DNA of 64,000 nt from the NCBI RefSeq assembly GCF_900143515.1, contig NZ_FSQT01000002.1, positions 807,501 through 871,500 of the forward strand, written 5' to 3'. Made by a program: the position numbers and the translations under genes. Origin of the DNA: Micromonospora cremea (GTDB taxonomy: Bacteria > Actinomycetota > Actinomycetes > Mycobacteriales > Micromonosporaceae). The notes below the pieces were generated by a model. That model made no database searches and was not told the origin of the DNA. It saw only the letters and a list, made by a program, of their open reading frames with translations. Within the stretch, counting starts at the first letter, position 1, and every line of letters starts with the position of its first letter. Below are positions 25,458 through 33,492 of this stretch, in pieces.

Positions 25458-26383
25458 CGGGTGGCCACCTCTCGGAGGGCGACCAGCCGCTCGGCGGTAC
25501 GCAGCGCGGCGGAGGTCATGATGTCCAGGTTCCCGGCGTACGCCGGCAGGTAGTGCCCGGCGCCGGAGACCTCCAGGAAGACCGACACCTGGAGGCCGAC
25601 CACGCGCCGACCGAGCGACGGCAGGTACGCGTCGACCCGGTCGAACTGCACGTCCTGCTTGAGCCGGTAGCCAGGGACGTACTCCTGCACGCTGGCCACC
25701 ATGTCGGCGACGGAGGCGGCGATGGCGTCCGTGTCGGCGTCGGCGTCCGGGCAGAGGCAGTAGACGGTGTCGCGCATCAGCAGCGGCGGCTCCGCCGGGT
25801 TGAGCACGATGATCGCCTTGCCACGCTCGGCGCCGCCGACCACCTCGATGGCCCGGGCGGTGGTCTCGGTGAACTCGTCGATGTTGGCCCGGGTGCCCGG
25901 CCCGGCCGAGCGCGACGCGATGGAGGCGACGATCTCGCCGTACGCCACCGGGGTGACCCGGCGCACCGCGGCGACGATCGGCACGGTCGCCTGCCCGCCG
26001 CAGGTCACCATGTTCACGTTCGGCTCGTGCAGGTGCTCGTCCAGGTTGACGGGCGGCACCACGTACGGGCCGAGCGCGGCCGGGGTCAGGTCGACCACCG
26101 TGCGACCGTGCGCGCGCAGCACCTCGTCGTGGCGCCGGTGCGCGCCGGCCGACGTGGCGTCGAAGACCAGCTCGACGTCGGCGAACTCCGGCATCGCCAC
26201 CAGCCCGTCCACGCCCTCGGCGGTGGTGGCCACGCCGAGCCGGCGGGCCCGGGCCAGGCCGTCGGAGGCCGGGTCGATGCCGGCCATCGCCACCATCCGC
26301 AGCTCGCTGCTGAGCCGCAACACCTTGATCATCAGGTCGGTGCCGATGTTGCCGGAACCGAGCACCGCCACGCCGACCGTCAT
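25454..26383 (-). CDS. Acylating acetaldehyde dehydrogenase
   Basis: The 309-residue DmpF/MhpF-type enzyme converts acetaldehyde, CoA and NAD+ to acetyl-CoA. It shows the Rossmann start [14 protein letters not shown], the catalytic Cys in [17 protein letters not shown] (about residue 128) and the dimer/complex region [20 protein letters not shown]. It is translationally coupled to both the aldolase and the hydratase genes by 4-base overlaps. The ATG at 26383 begins the NAD-binding strand directly, matching the family. Confidence 0.95.
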   Translation of the reverse strand: MTVGVAVLGSGNIGTDLMIKVLRLSSELRMVAMAGIDPASDGLARARRLGVATTAEGVDGLVAMPEFADVELVFDATSAGAHRRHDEVLRAHGRTVVDLTPAALGPYVVPPVNLDEHLHEPNVNMVTCGGQATVPIVAAVRRVTPVAYGEIVASIASRSAGPGTRANIDEFTETTARAIEVVGGAERGKAIIVLNPAEPPLLMRDTVYCLCPDADADTDAIAASVADMVASVQEYVPGYRLKQDVQFDRVDAYLPSLGRRVVGLQVSVFLEVSGAGHYLPAYAGNLDIMTSAALRTAERLVALREVATR

Positions 26384-27177
26384 GAGGTTCCCTCCGTGGA
26401 GAAACAGGTCCGCACCGAGCCCAGCCCGGAGATCCGGGCCTCGTACGCCGCGCCCGGGGTGACCGGCACCATCGGGCCGAGCGCCCCGGAGAGAACCACG
26501 TCCCCGGCGCGCAGCGGGTCACCCGCGCGGGCCAGCGTGCCGGCCAGCCAGTGCAGGGCGTGCAGCGGGTTACCCAGGCAGGCCGCGCCGGCGCCGACCG
26601 AGACCGGCTCACCGGCGTGCTCCAGCACCATCCCGCAGAGCCGCAGGTCGACGTCGGCTAGCCGGCGCGGCGTGGTGCCGAGCACGAAGAGCCCGCTGGA
26701 GGCGTTGTCGGCGACCGTGTCCACGATGGAGATGTCCCAGGAGGCGATCCGCGAGTCGACGATCTCGATCGCCGGCAGCACGTGGTCGACGGCGCGGACC
26801 AGGTCGACCGTGGTGATCCGCGGGTCCGGCAGGTCCTTGTCGAGCACGAACGCGATCTCCGCCTCGACTCGCGGCTGGAGCAGCCGGTCGATCGCCACCT
26901 CGGCGCCGTCGGCGACGGCCATCGCGTCGGTCAGCATGCCGAAGTCCGGCTGGAAGACCCCGAAGCTCTCCTGCACCGCCCGGGAGGTCAGCCCGATCTT
27001 CGCGCCGACCCGGCGCTCGCCGTGGCCCTGCCAGGCCCGCGTCTGGAGCTGCTGCACGCGGTACGCCGACTCGACGTCGCCCTCCGCCAGCAGCCGGCCG
27101 CGCAGCGGCGGGCACGGCTTGCCGGTGGTGCGGGCCTCGGCCAGCTCCCGGTTCGCGGCCTCGATGTCAGCTTTCAT
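26380..27177 (-). CDS. 2-oxopent-4-enoate (2-keto-4-pentenoate) hydratase
   Basis: The 265-residue MhpD-like hydratase adds water to 2-oxopent-4-enoate to give 4-hydroxy-2-oxovalerate. Visible motifs are [19 protein letters not shown], the metal-binding [11 protein letters not shown] and the block [25 protein letters not shown]. It resembles the decarboxylase gene at 23614 in fold and length, as these two enzymes usually do. There are 22 bp between it and the preceding dehydrogenase gene, the largest internal gap of the operon, and an ATGA overlap with the next gene. Confidence 0.88.
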   Translation of the reverse strand: MKADIEAANRELAEARTTGKPCPPLRGRLLAEGDVESAYRVQQLQTRAWQGHGERRVGAKIGLTSRAVQESFGVFQPDFGMLTDAMAVADGAEVAIDRLLQPRVEAEIAFVLDKDLPDPRITTVDLVRAVDHVLPAIEIVDSRIASWDISIVDTVADNASSGLFVLGTTPRRLADVDLRLCGMVLEHAGEPVSVGAGAACLGNPLHALHWLAGTLARAGDPLRAGDVVLSGALGPMVPVTPGAAYEARISGLGSVRTCFSTEGTS

Positions 27178-27199
27178 GCCCGCTCCTCGCTGCGGCGGC

Positions 27200-28708
27200 T
27201 CACGACAGGTCCACGCAGACGTTGGTGAGTTCGGAGTAGAAGTTCAGCGAGTGCACGCCACCCTCGCGGCCGATGCCGGATGCCTTCACCCCGCCGAACG
27301 GGGTGCGCAGGTCGCGCAGGAACCAGGTGTTGACCCAGACGATGCCGGCGTCCAGCCGGGTGCCGGCCCGGTGCGCACGGCCCACGTCGCGGGTCCACAC
27401 CGTCGCCGCCAGCCCGTACTCGGTCCCGTTGGCCAGCGCGTAAGCCTCGTCCTCGGTGTCGAAGGGCGCGACGTGCACCACCGGGCCGAAGATCTCCTCG
27501 CGGTTGGTGCGGGCGTCCGCGCCGAGACCGGTGAGCACCGTCGGCTGCACGTACGACCCGCCGTCGCGGGCGTCACCGAAGGTGGGCGTGCCGCCACCGG
27601 TGAGCACCTGGGCGCCCTCGGCGCGGGCCAGCTCATAGTGGCCGAGCACCTTGGCCCGGTGCTGGTGGGAGATCAGCGGCATGGTCGCCGTCGCCTCGTC
27701 GGCCGGCCAGCCGTACGCCAGCTCCCCGGCCCGCTTCACCAGCCGGGCGGTGAACTCCTCTAAGATCGGGCGCTGCACGTAGATGCGTTCGGTGCAGAGG
27801 CAGACCTGCCCGCCGTTGGTGAAGCTGGAGCGCACCGAGCCCGCCACCGCGGCGTCCAGGTCGGCGTCGGCGAACACCAGGCCGGCGTTCTTGCCGCCCA
27901 GCTCGAAGCTCACCGCCTTCACCCCGTCGGCGGCGGCCCGCATGATCGCGCCGCCGGTGGCCGACTCGCCGGTGAAGGTGATCGCGTCCACCCCGGCGTG
28001 GCGGGTGAGGAACTCGCCGGCCGAGTCGGGCCCGAACCCGTGCACCAGGTTGAACACCCCGGCCGGTACGCCGGCGGCGGCCATCACCTCGGCGAGCAGC
28101 GTCGCCGAGGCCGGCGTCTCCTCGCTGGGCTTGACCACCACGGCGTTGCCGCAGGCCAGCGCGGGGGCCACCTTCCAGGTGAGCAGCAGCAGCGGCAGGT
28201 TCCACGGCACGATCACCGCGACCACGCCGACCGGCTTGCGGACCGCGTAGTTGAGCGCCCGGCCGCCGGTCGGGGTAACCGTGGTGAACGACTCGGTGGG
28301 CGCGGTCGCCACGATCTCCGCGAAGGCCCGGAAGTTCGCCGCGCCCCGGGGGATGTCCAACGTGCGGGCCTGGGCGATGGACTTGCCGGTGTCGGCGACC
28401 TCGGCGGTGACCAGGTCGTCGAAGCGGCGTTCCAGCTCGTCGGCGACCCGGCGCAGCACCTCGGCGCGTTCCCGCTCCCCCATCCGGCCCCACGGCCCGC
28501 GCAGCGCGGCCCGGGCGGCGGCCACCGCATCGTCCACCGTGGACTTCGACGCCTCGACCACCTCGAAGACCGGCTCACCGGTGACCGGGCTGACCTTGGT
28601 GAACGTGGGCCCGCCGTCGACGAAGTCGCCGGCGACGAAGTTGCGCAGCCGTGGCGGCCCGGCCGGCGCCCGGCCGGCCATCAGTCGCGGATCCCAGCTG
28701 CCGGTCAT
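27200..28708 (-). CDS. 2-aminomuconic / 2-hydroxymuconic semialdehyde dehydrogenase
   Basis: A 502-residue aldehyde dehydrogenase: PWNLPLLLLTWKVAPALACGN, the NAD site FTGESATGG, the general base Glu in SFELGGKNAGLVF and the nucleophile Cys in NGGQVCLCTERIYV. The context indicates that it oxidises 2-aminomuconate semialdehyde (NbaE/AmnC role); the family also accepts 2-hydroxymuconate semialdehyde. The start at 28708 (MTGSWDPRLM) has GGGAGG upstream and overlaps the stop of the monooxygenase gene by 4 bases. The longer upstream open frame has no dehydrogenase similarity. Confidence 0.93.
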   Translation of the reverse strand: MTGSWDPRLMAGRAPAGPPRLRNFVAGDFVDGGPTFTKVSPVTGEPVFEVVEASKSTVDDAVAAARAALRGPWGRMGERERAEVLRRVADELERRFDDLVTAEVADTGKSIAQARTLDIPRGAANFRAFAEIVATAPTESFTTVTPTGGRALNYAVRKPVGVVAVIVPWNLPLLLLTWKVAPALACGNAVVVKPSEETPASATLLAEVMAAAGVPAGVFNLVHGFGPDSAGEFLTRHAGVDAITFTGESATGGAIMRAAADGVKAVSFELGGKNAGLVFADADLDAAVAGSVRSSFTNGGQVCLCTERIYVQRPILEEFTARLVKRAGELAYGWPADEATATMPLISHQHRAKVLGHYELARAEGAQVLTGGGTPTFGDARDGGSYVQPTVLTGLGADARTNREEIFGPVVHVAPFDTEDEAYALANGTEYGLAATVWTRDVGRAHRAGTRLDAGIVWVNTWFLRDLRTPFGGVKASGIGREGGVHSLNFYSELTNVCVDLS

Positions 28709-30042
28709 GCGCGCCTCCCTCGGCTGAGCGCTGCGCCGATCGCGCCGACCAGCAGCAGCGCGGCGCCGCCGGCGAGCACGCCGAGCGCCCGGTGCTGCCG
28801 GCGGACCCGGCGGCGAACCTCGGCGTACGGAGTGGTGGAGAAGGACACCAGCTCGTACTGGGAAACGTACCGGCCGGGCAGCGCCCGTTCCAGTGCGTGC
28901 TCCACCCGCCGGCCGAGCTGGAAGACCGGGGAGGCGACCTTGTCCCGCATCTCCACGAAGTTGGTCAACGCCATCCTCGCGATGGCCTCGGCGTTCTCCT
29001 GCCGCCGCCGCTGGAACAGTGGCAGCGCCGCCGCCCAGTCGTCGGCGCACTCGTCGAGACAGCGGTCCAGCTCCACCACGTCCTCGAAGGCGCAGTTGGC
29101 GCCCTGGCCGTAGAACGGCACGATGGCGTGCGCCGCGTCGCCGAGCAGGCCGACCGTGCCGTTGACCTGCCAGGGTGCGCAGCGAACCGTGCCGAGCACG
29201 CCCACCGGGTTGTGCTGGTAGTCGTCCACCAGGTCCGGCGCCAGCGGGATCACGTCCGGGTAGTGCTGGGCGAAGTGCCGCTCGATCGCGGCCGGGCTGT
29301 CCAGCGAGGCGAAACTGCCGGCGCCCTGGTTGGGCCAGAACAGCGTGCAGGTGAAGGAGCGGTCCGGGTTGGGCAGCGCGATCATCATCGAGGTGCCGCG
29401 CGGCCATATGTGCAGCGCGTCCTCCTCCAGCGCGAAGTCCCCGCCCAGGGGCGGCAGGGTCAGCTCCTTGTAGCCGTAGTCGAGGAAATCCACGGTCTCG
29501 CTCAGCAGCCCGTGCGCCAGCAGCTGTCCGCGTACCGCGGAGCCCGCGCCGTCGGCTCCCAGCACCACCGACGCCTTCGCGGTGACCGGGCCCTGTGGAG
29601 TGTCGAAGGTCAGGCCGCCGTCGGTCGGGTCGAGCCCGACCAGCCGGTGATCGAAGACGATCCGCACGCCGGGCAGCGCGGCGGCCGCGTCCAGCAGGGC
29701 GTTGTTCAGCGCGCCCCGGCTGATCGAGTTGATCGCCCGGTCACCGGCGGCGCTGTACGACTGGAACTGCGGCTCCCCCTCGACCGGGTGGATCATCCGG
29801 CCGCGCATCGGCAGCGCGTCGGTCATCACCTGCTCGTCGAGGCCGATCCGGCGCAGCGCGTCCAGCCCCCGCTCGGAGAGCGCCAGGTTGATGGAGCGGC
29901 CCCGCTCGGCCGTACCGGTGCGCGGGTCCGGCCGGCGCTCGTAGAGCGCCACCGGGTAGCCGCGCCGGGCCAGGAAGCAGGCGGCCAGGCAACCGGCCAG
30001 CCCGGCGCCGATGATCGCGATCTCGTCGCGCCGCACCGTCAT
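28705..30042 (-). CDS. kmo: Kynurenine 3-monooxygenase with C-terminal membrane anchor
   Basis: The 445-residue FAD monooxygenase hydroxylates kynurenine using NADPH and O2. It has the FAD-binding IIGAGLAGCLAACFLARRG with YERRPDPR, the kynurenine-monooxygenase stretch GRSINLALSERGLDALRRIG, VVLGADGAGSAVR, and GDAAHAIVPFYGQGANCAFED. The C-terminus carries a hydrophobic helix (LGVLAGGAALLLVGAIGAAL) followed by SRGRRA, which resembles a tail anchor. The start at 30042 (MTVRRDEIAI) overlaps the kynureninase stop by 4 bases. It supplies 3-hydroxykynurenine to kynureninase. Confidence 0.94.
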   Translation of the reverse strand: MTVRRDEIAIIGAGLAGCLAACFLARRGYPVALYERRPDPRTGTAERGRSINLALSERGLDALRRIGLDEQVMTDALPMRGRMIHPVEGEPQFQSYSAAGDRAINSISRGALNNALLDAAAALPGVRIVFDHRLVGLDPTDGGLTFDTPQGPVTAKASVVLGADGAGSAVRGQLLAHGLLSETVDFLDYGYKELTLPPLGGDFALEEDALHIWPRGTSMMIALPNPDRSFTCTLFWPNQGAGSFASLDSPAAIERHFAQHYPDVIPLAPDLVDDYQHNPVGVLGTVRCAPWQVNGTVGLLGDAAHAIVPFYGQGANCAFEDVVELDRCLDECADDWAAALPLFQRRRQENAEAIARMALTNFVEMRDKVASPVFQLGRRVEHALERALPGRYVSQYELVSFSTTPYAEVRRRVRRQHRALGVLAGGAALLLVGAIGAALSRGRRA

Positions 30043-31343
30043 GAGGACACCTGCCCGACCGTCGCGGCGAGTGCGGCGGCGGCCCGCCAGCAGTCGTGGT
30101 ACGTGGAGTAGAGCGGCACCGGGGCGAACCGGACGACGTCCGGCTCCCGGGCGTCCGCGATCACGCCGTGCTCGTGCCGCAGGCGCTTGGTCAGCTCGGC
30201 GGCGCTGCCGGCGCCGATCCGCACCGAGAGCTGGCAGCCCCGCCGGGCCGGGTCGCGCGGGGTGACGACGCGCAGCGGCCGGTCGGCGGTGACCTCGTCG
30301 AGCAGTTGCTCCAGCCAGCCGGTGAGCCGCAGGCTGCGCGCGCGCAACGCCGGCATGCCGACCGCGTCGAACAGCTCCAGCGAGGTGCGCACCGGGCCCA
30401 TCGCGAAGATGGGCGGGTTGGAGATCTGCCAGGCCTCCACGGTGGCGGGCGGCCGGGACACCGGGGTCATCTCGAACCGGGTGGCCGCCGCGGTGCTCCA
30501 CCAACCCTCGAAGCGGGGCAGGTCGGGATCGCCGAGGTGCCGCTCGTGCACGAAGACACCGGCCAGCGCGCCGGGCCCGGAGTTCAGGTACTTGTAGGAG
30601 CACCAGGCGGCGAAGTCGACGTCCCAGTCGTGCAGGGCCAGCGGCACATTGCCGACCGCGTGCGCCAGGTCCCAACCGACCACCGCGCCGGCCGCCCGGC
30701 CGGCGGCCGTGATCGCCGGGATGTCCAGCAGCTCGCCGGTCAGGTAGTTGACGCCGCCGAGCAGCACCAGCGCCACCCGGTCGCCCTCGGCGGCCAGGTA
30801 TCCGGTCACGTCCTCGGTGCGCAGGGCATCCTCGCCGGGGCGCGGGCGCAGCCGGACCACGGTGTCGTCCGGGTCCAGGCCGTGGAACCGCGCCTGGCTA
30901 CGCACCGCGTAGCTGTCCGAGGGGAACGCGGCGTCCTCGATGACGATGCGAGTGCGGGCGCCGGCCGGGCGGTAGAAGCTGACCATCATCAGGTGCAGGT
31001 TGACCGTGAGCGAGTTCATCACCACGGTCTCCGCGGGCCGGGCGCCGACCAGCCGGGCCGCCGGCGCCGTCAACAGCTCGTGGTACGGCAGCCAGGCCCG
31101 CTCCGCCTCCAGGTGCCCCTCGACGCCGAGCCGCTGCCAGGCGTCCAGGTCCGCGAGGAGTTCGGCACGGGTGGCCCGGGGCTGCAGGCCGAGCGAGTTG
31201 CCGGCGAGGTACGCCGACTCGGGGTGGCTGCCGCCGTCGGCCGGCGGCACGTGGAACAGGTGCCGGTGGCCCGGGTCGGCTTCGTCGAGGCGGTAGGCCT
31301 CTCCTTCAGGGGTGTGCACAGGGGTGTCTCGCTCTCCGGTCAC
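30039..31343 (-). CDS. kynU: Kynureninase
   Basis: This PLP enzyme cleaves (3-hydroxy)kynurenine to (3-hydroxy)anthranilate and alanine. The 434-residue protein has YLAGNSLGLQPRAT, the PLP-pocket region NSLTVNLHLMM, the Asp of VVGWDLAHAVGN, the Schiff-base Lys in AWCSYKYLNSGPG (about residue 245) and the C-terminal VRFAPVPLYST. The start is the GTG at 31343, which overlaps the TDO stop (GTGA). A longer open frame upstream exists, but only the coupled GTG fits the operon pattern. Next downstream is the monooxygenase gene. Confidence 0.94.
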   Translation of the reverse strand: MTGERDTPVHTPEGEAYRLDEADPGHRHLFHVPPADGGSHPESAYLAGNSLGLQPRATRAELLADLDAWQRLGVEGHLEAERAWLPYHELLTAPAARLVGARPAETVVMNSLTVNLHLMMVSFYRPAGARTRIVIEDAAFPSDSYAVRSQARFHGLDPDDTVVRLRPRPGEDALRTEDVTGYLAAEGDRVALVLLGGVNYLTGELLDIPAITAAGRAAGAVVGWDLAHAVGNVPLALHDWDVDFAAWCSYKYLNSGPGALAGVFVHERHLGDPDLPRFEGWWSTAAATRFEMTPVSRPPATVEAWQISNPPIFAMGPVRTSLELFDAVGMPALRARSLRLTGWLEQLLDEVTADRPLRVVTPRDPARRGCQLSVRIGAGSAAELTKRLRHEHGVIADAREPDVVRFAPVPLYSTYHDCWRAAAALAATVGQVSS

Positions 31344-32245
31344 ATCGCGGTGCGGGCCGACCACAGCTCCGGGAAGACCACCCGGGCCATGCTGCGCTGC
31401 AACCACGCCAGCCCTGCGGAGCCGCCGCTGCCGACCTTGGCGCCCATTGTCCGCTGCACCGCCTTGACGTGGTTCCACCGCCAGTCGCCGAACTCCTCGG
31501 CGACCCCGCTCAGCGCCTCGCCGAGCAGCCGCAGGTGGTTGTCCGGGCCGGCGTCGGCGTAGATCCGTACCCAGGCCGCCTCGACCGACGGCAGCGGGTC
31601 ATGCTCGACCGCCACGTCCCGGTCGAGCAGGTCGGCGGGGAGGTCGAAGCCGTGCCGGGCGAGCAGCGCGAGCACGTCGTCCCAGAGGCTCGGGCTGGCG
31701 AGGGCGGCGCTGAGCTCGGCGTACACCTCGGCCTGCCGGCGGAACGGCCGGATCAGCGCCGGGTCGCGCAACCCGAGCAGGAACTCCAGCTGCCGGTACA
31801 TCGCCGACTGGAAGCCGGAGCCCTCGCCGAGCAGGTTGCGGAACCGGTTGAAGTCGGCCGGCGTCATCCAGCGCAGTCCCTGCCAGGCGGCGTTCAGCCC
31901 CTCCAGGTGCAGTTTGGCGCGGCGCAGCGGGGCCAGCGCGTCCCAGATCCGGTCGGCGCGCAGCAGTCGCTGGGTCTCCCGCAGCTCGTGGCAGGTCAGC
32001 CCGAAGTACAGCTCCATGATCTGGCTGACCACCAGGAAGGACATCTCACCCGGGTCGGCGCTGAGCGGGCGCTGCAACTGGTGCAGGGCGCTCGCCTGCA
32101 CGTACGCGTCGTACGGCACCAGCTCGGCGAACTCCAGCGTCGGCTCGCCGCCGTTGCGGGCCGCGCGCGCGGCCCGCTGCCGCGGGGTCACCGGTCGCAC
32201 CGTGGCGGCGCGGTTCGGCGCCCGCCGCTCCGTCTGATCCACCAT
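31340..32245 (-). CDS. kynA: Tryptophan 2,3-dioxygenase
   Basis: TDO is the haem enzyme that oxidises tryptophan to N-formylkynurenine, the first step of the pathway. The 301-residue protein has the active-site region SFLVVSQIMELYFGLTCHEL (distal His) and the C-terminal signature WRWNHVKAVQRTMGAKVGSG with the proximal haem His. The length is normal for bacterial TDO. It is the promoter-proximal gene of the eleven-gene operon; GGGAGG lies a few bases before the ATG at 32245. The divergent Lrp/AsnC gene 144 bp away is the likely regulator. Confidence 0.96.
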   Translation of the reverse strand: MVDQTERRAPNRAATVRPVTPRQRAARAARNGGEPTLEFAELVPYDAYVQASALHQLQRPLSADPGEMSFLVVSQIMELYFGLTCHELRETQRLLRADRIWDALAPLRRAKLHLEGLNAAWQGLRWMTPADFNRFRNLLGEGSGFQSAMYRQLEFLLGLRDPALIRPFRRQAEVYAELSAALASPSLWDDVLALLARHGFDLPADLLDRDVAVEHDPLPSVEAAWVRIYADAGPDNHLRLLGEALSGVAEEFGDWRWNHVKAVQRTMGAKVGSGGSAGLAWLQRSMARVVFPELWSARTAM

Positions 32246-32389
32246 TCGTCTCCCTCCCCCGGACTGGCCGACGTCATGATCTCGCGGTCAGATCGGGGTG
32301 CGGAATGCCGGATCAACGGCTCTTGCCAAGTTCAGCTGCCGAAACAAAGGCAGCTAGGCGAATTCGGTTCACGAAAGTAAGGTCTGAGC
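32246..32389. promoter_or_regulatory. Divergent promoter region with inverted repeat (kynA / Lrp)
   Basis: The 144-bp intergenic region between kynA and the Lrp/AsnC gene contains AGCTGCC-N8-GGCAGCT (32334-32340 and 32349-32355). This perfect 7-bp inverted repeat has a centre spacing plausible for a dimeric regulator. The local sequence is visibly less GC-rich than the genes. The assignment as an Lrp operator is an inference. Confidence 0.45.
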
Positions 32390-32854
32390 GTGGACGACAT
32401 GGACTGGGCGCTGGTGCGCGAGTTGCAGGCCGACGCCCGGCTCTCCTTCAGCGAGCTGTCCCGCCGGGTGCACCTGTCCCCACCGGCGGTCGCCGAGCGG
32501 GTCCGACGGCTGGAGGAGGCCGGGGTGATCACCGGCTACCACGCCCACGTCGACCTGACCCGGGCCGGCCGCACCGTGGTCGCCCTGATCCGGATGTCCT
32601 GCTACGGCGCGCGATGCATCCTGCACGACCCCGCGGTGGCCGGCTGGCCGGAGATCCTGGAAATCCACCGAATCACCGGGGACGCGTGCAGCATGCTCAA
32701 GGTGGCGGCCGGTTCGATCGGCGAGTTCGAGGCGGTCATCGACAGACTCGCCCCGTACGGTCAGCCGTCGAGCACGATGGTCCTGTCCTCCCCGCTGGAC
32801 TGGCAGCCGATCACCCCGCTCCCGTCCGCCGGCACCGGCTCCCGCCGCCGCTGA
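32390..32854 (+). CDS. Lrp/AsnC family transcriptional regulator
   Basis: The 154-residue regulator has an N-terminal winged helix-turn-helix (DWALVRELQADARLSFSELSRRVHLSPPAVAERVRRLEEAGVI) and a C-terminal RAM effector domain (RTVVALIRMSC, EILEIHRITGDACSMLKVAAGSIGEFEAVID). The start is the GTG at 32390 or the ATG nine bases later. It is divergent from kynA, and Lrp-type proteins typically sense amino acids and control adjacent catabolic operons. It is therefore a strong candidate for the tryptophan- or kynurenine-responsive regulator of this cluster (inference). Confidence 0.92.
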   Translation: MDDMDWALVRELQADARLSFSELSRRVHLSPPAVAERVRRLEEAGVITGYHAHVDLTRAGRTVVALIRMSCYGARCILHDPAVAGWPEILEIHRITGDACSMLKVAAGSIGEFEAVIDRLAPYGQPSSTMVLSSPLDWQPITPLPSAGTGSRRR

Positions 32855-32958
32855 CCCACCCGCACCCTGCCCCCCTGCGGGTTTGCCCCGGGGCCAGCGG
32901 GAAATCAGCGCGGTGCCCAGGGGAGGGTTCCGGCGGTCGTCGCCGGGAGGGGGAAATC

Positions 32959-33480
32959 ATGCAGGGTCTTCGCACGATCAACCGCGCGATCTCGGCCGCC
33001 CTGACACTGGTCGGGCTGGTCGGGGCGTTCGTCCTGATGTCGGTCACGCCGGCGCGCGCCGGTGAGAACGCCTTCATCGAGGTGACGCCGAACAGCGTCC
33101 AGGCCGGAAGCCAGGTCAATATCCGGGCGAGCTGCGACAACAACAACAACGAGCAGGCCAACGTGCACTCCGACGCGTTCGGGCACGTGATGCTCAGACC
33201 GGACAAGGGGTTCCTGACCGGTGAGGTCACCGTCCCGGGCAACAAGGAGCCCGGCGACTACCCGGTCGAACTGCGCTGCCAGAACGGCCAGAGGGCCTCG
33301 ACCACGCTGACCGTGTTGAACATGGCCTCGCCCAGCAAGGGACCGGCGACCGGGGGCGGCGGCACGGCCAGCGGTCGCGGCACCGGATCGCTGCTGGTGC
33401 TCGGCGGGGTGGCGCTGGTGGCCACCGCGGTGGCGCTCGGCATGGCCGGGGGCCGGCGTCGGACTGGGGCCGGCTCCTGA
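32959..33480 (+). CDS. Secreted or cell-wall protein with C-terminal membrane segment
   Basis: The 173-residue protein has a Sec signal peptide (hydrophobic AALTLVGLVGAFVLMSV, cleavage near ARAGEN). A beta-rich domain of about 90 residues follows, with two Cys (ASCDNNNN and LRCQNGQ) likely bridged. It ends with a Gly/Ser/Thr-rich linker, a hydrophobic helix (LLVLGGVALVATAVALGMA) and GGRRRTG. This is the layout of a sortase substrate, although no canonical LPxTG is present; the nearest resemblance is GPATGGGG. A sortase gene follows 12 bp downstream. GGGAGGGGGA precedes the ATG at 32959. Confidence 0.75.
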   Translation: MQGLRTINRAISAALTLVGLVGAFVLMSVTPARAGENAFIEVTPNSVQAGSQVNIRASCDNNNNEQANVHSDAFGHVMLRPDKGFLTGEVTVPGNKEPGDYPVELRCQNGQRASTTLTVLNMASPSKGPATGGGGTASGRGTGSLLVLGGVALVATAVALGMAGGRRRTGAGS

Positions 33481-33492
33481 GCCGGATCAGCC

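Noticed and set aside
21673..32245. Kynurenine genes as part of an antibiotic cluster (actinomycin-type)
   Set aside because: No NRPS, PKS or tailoring genes are adjacent, and the full downstream degradation route to acetyl-CoA indicates catabolism.
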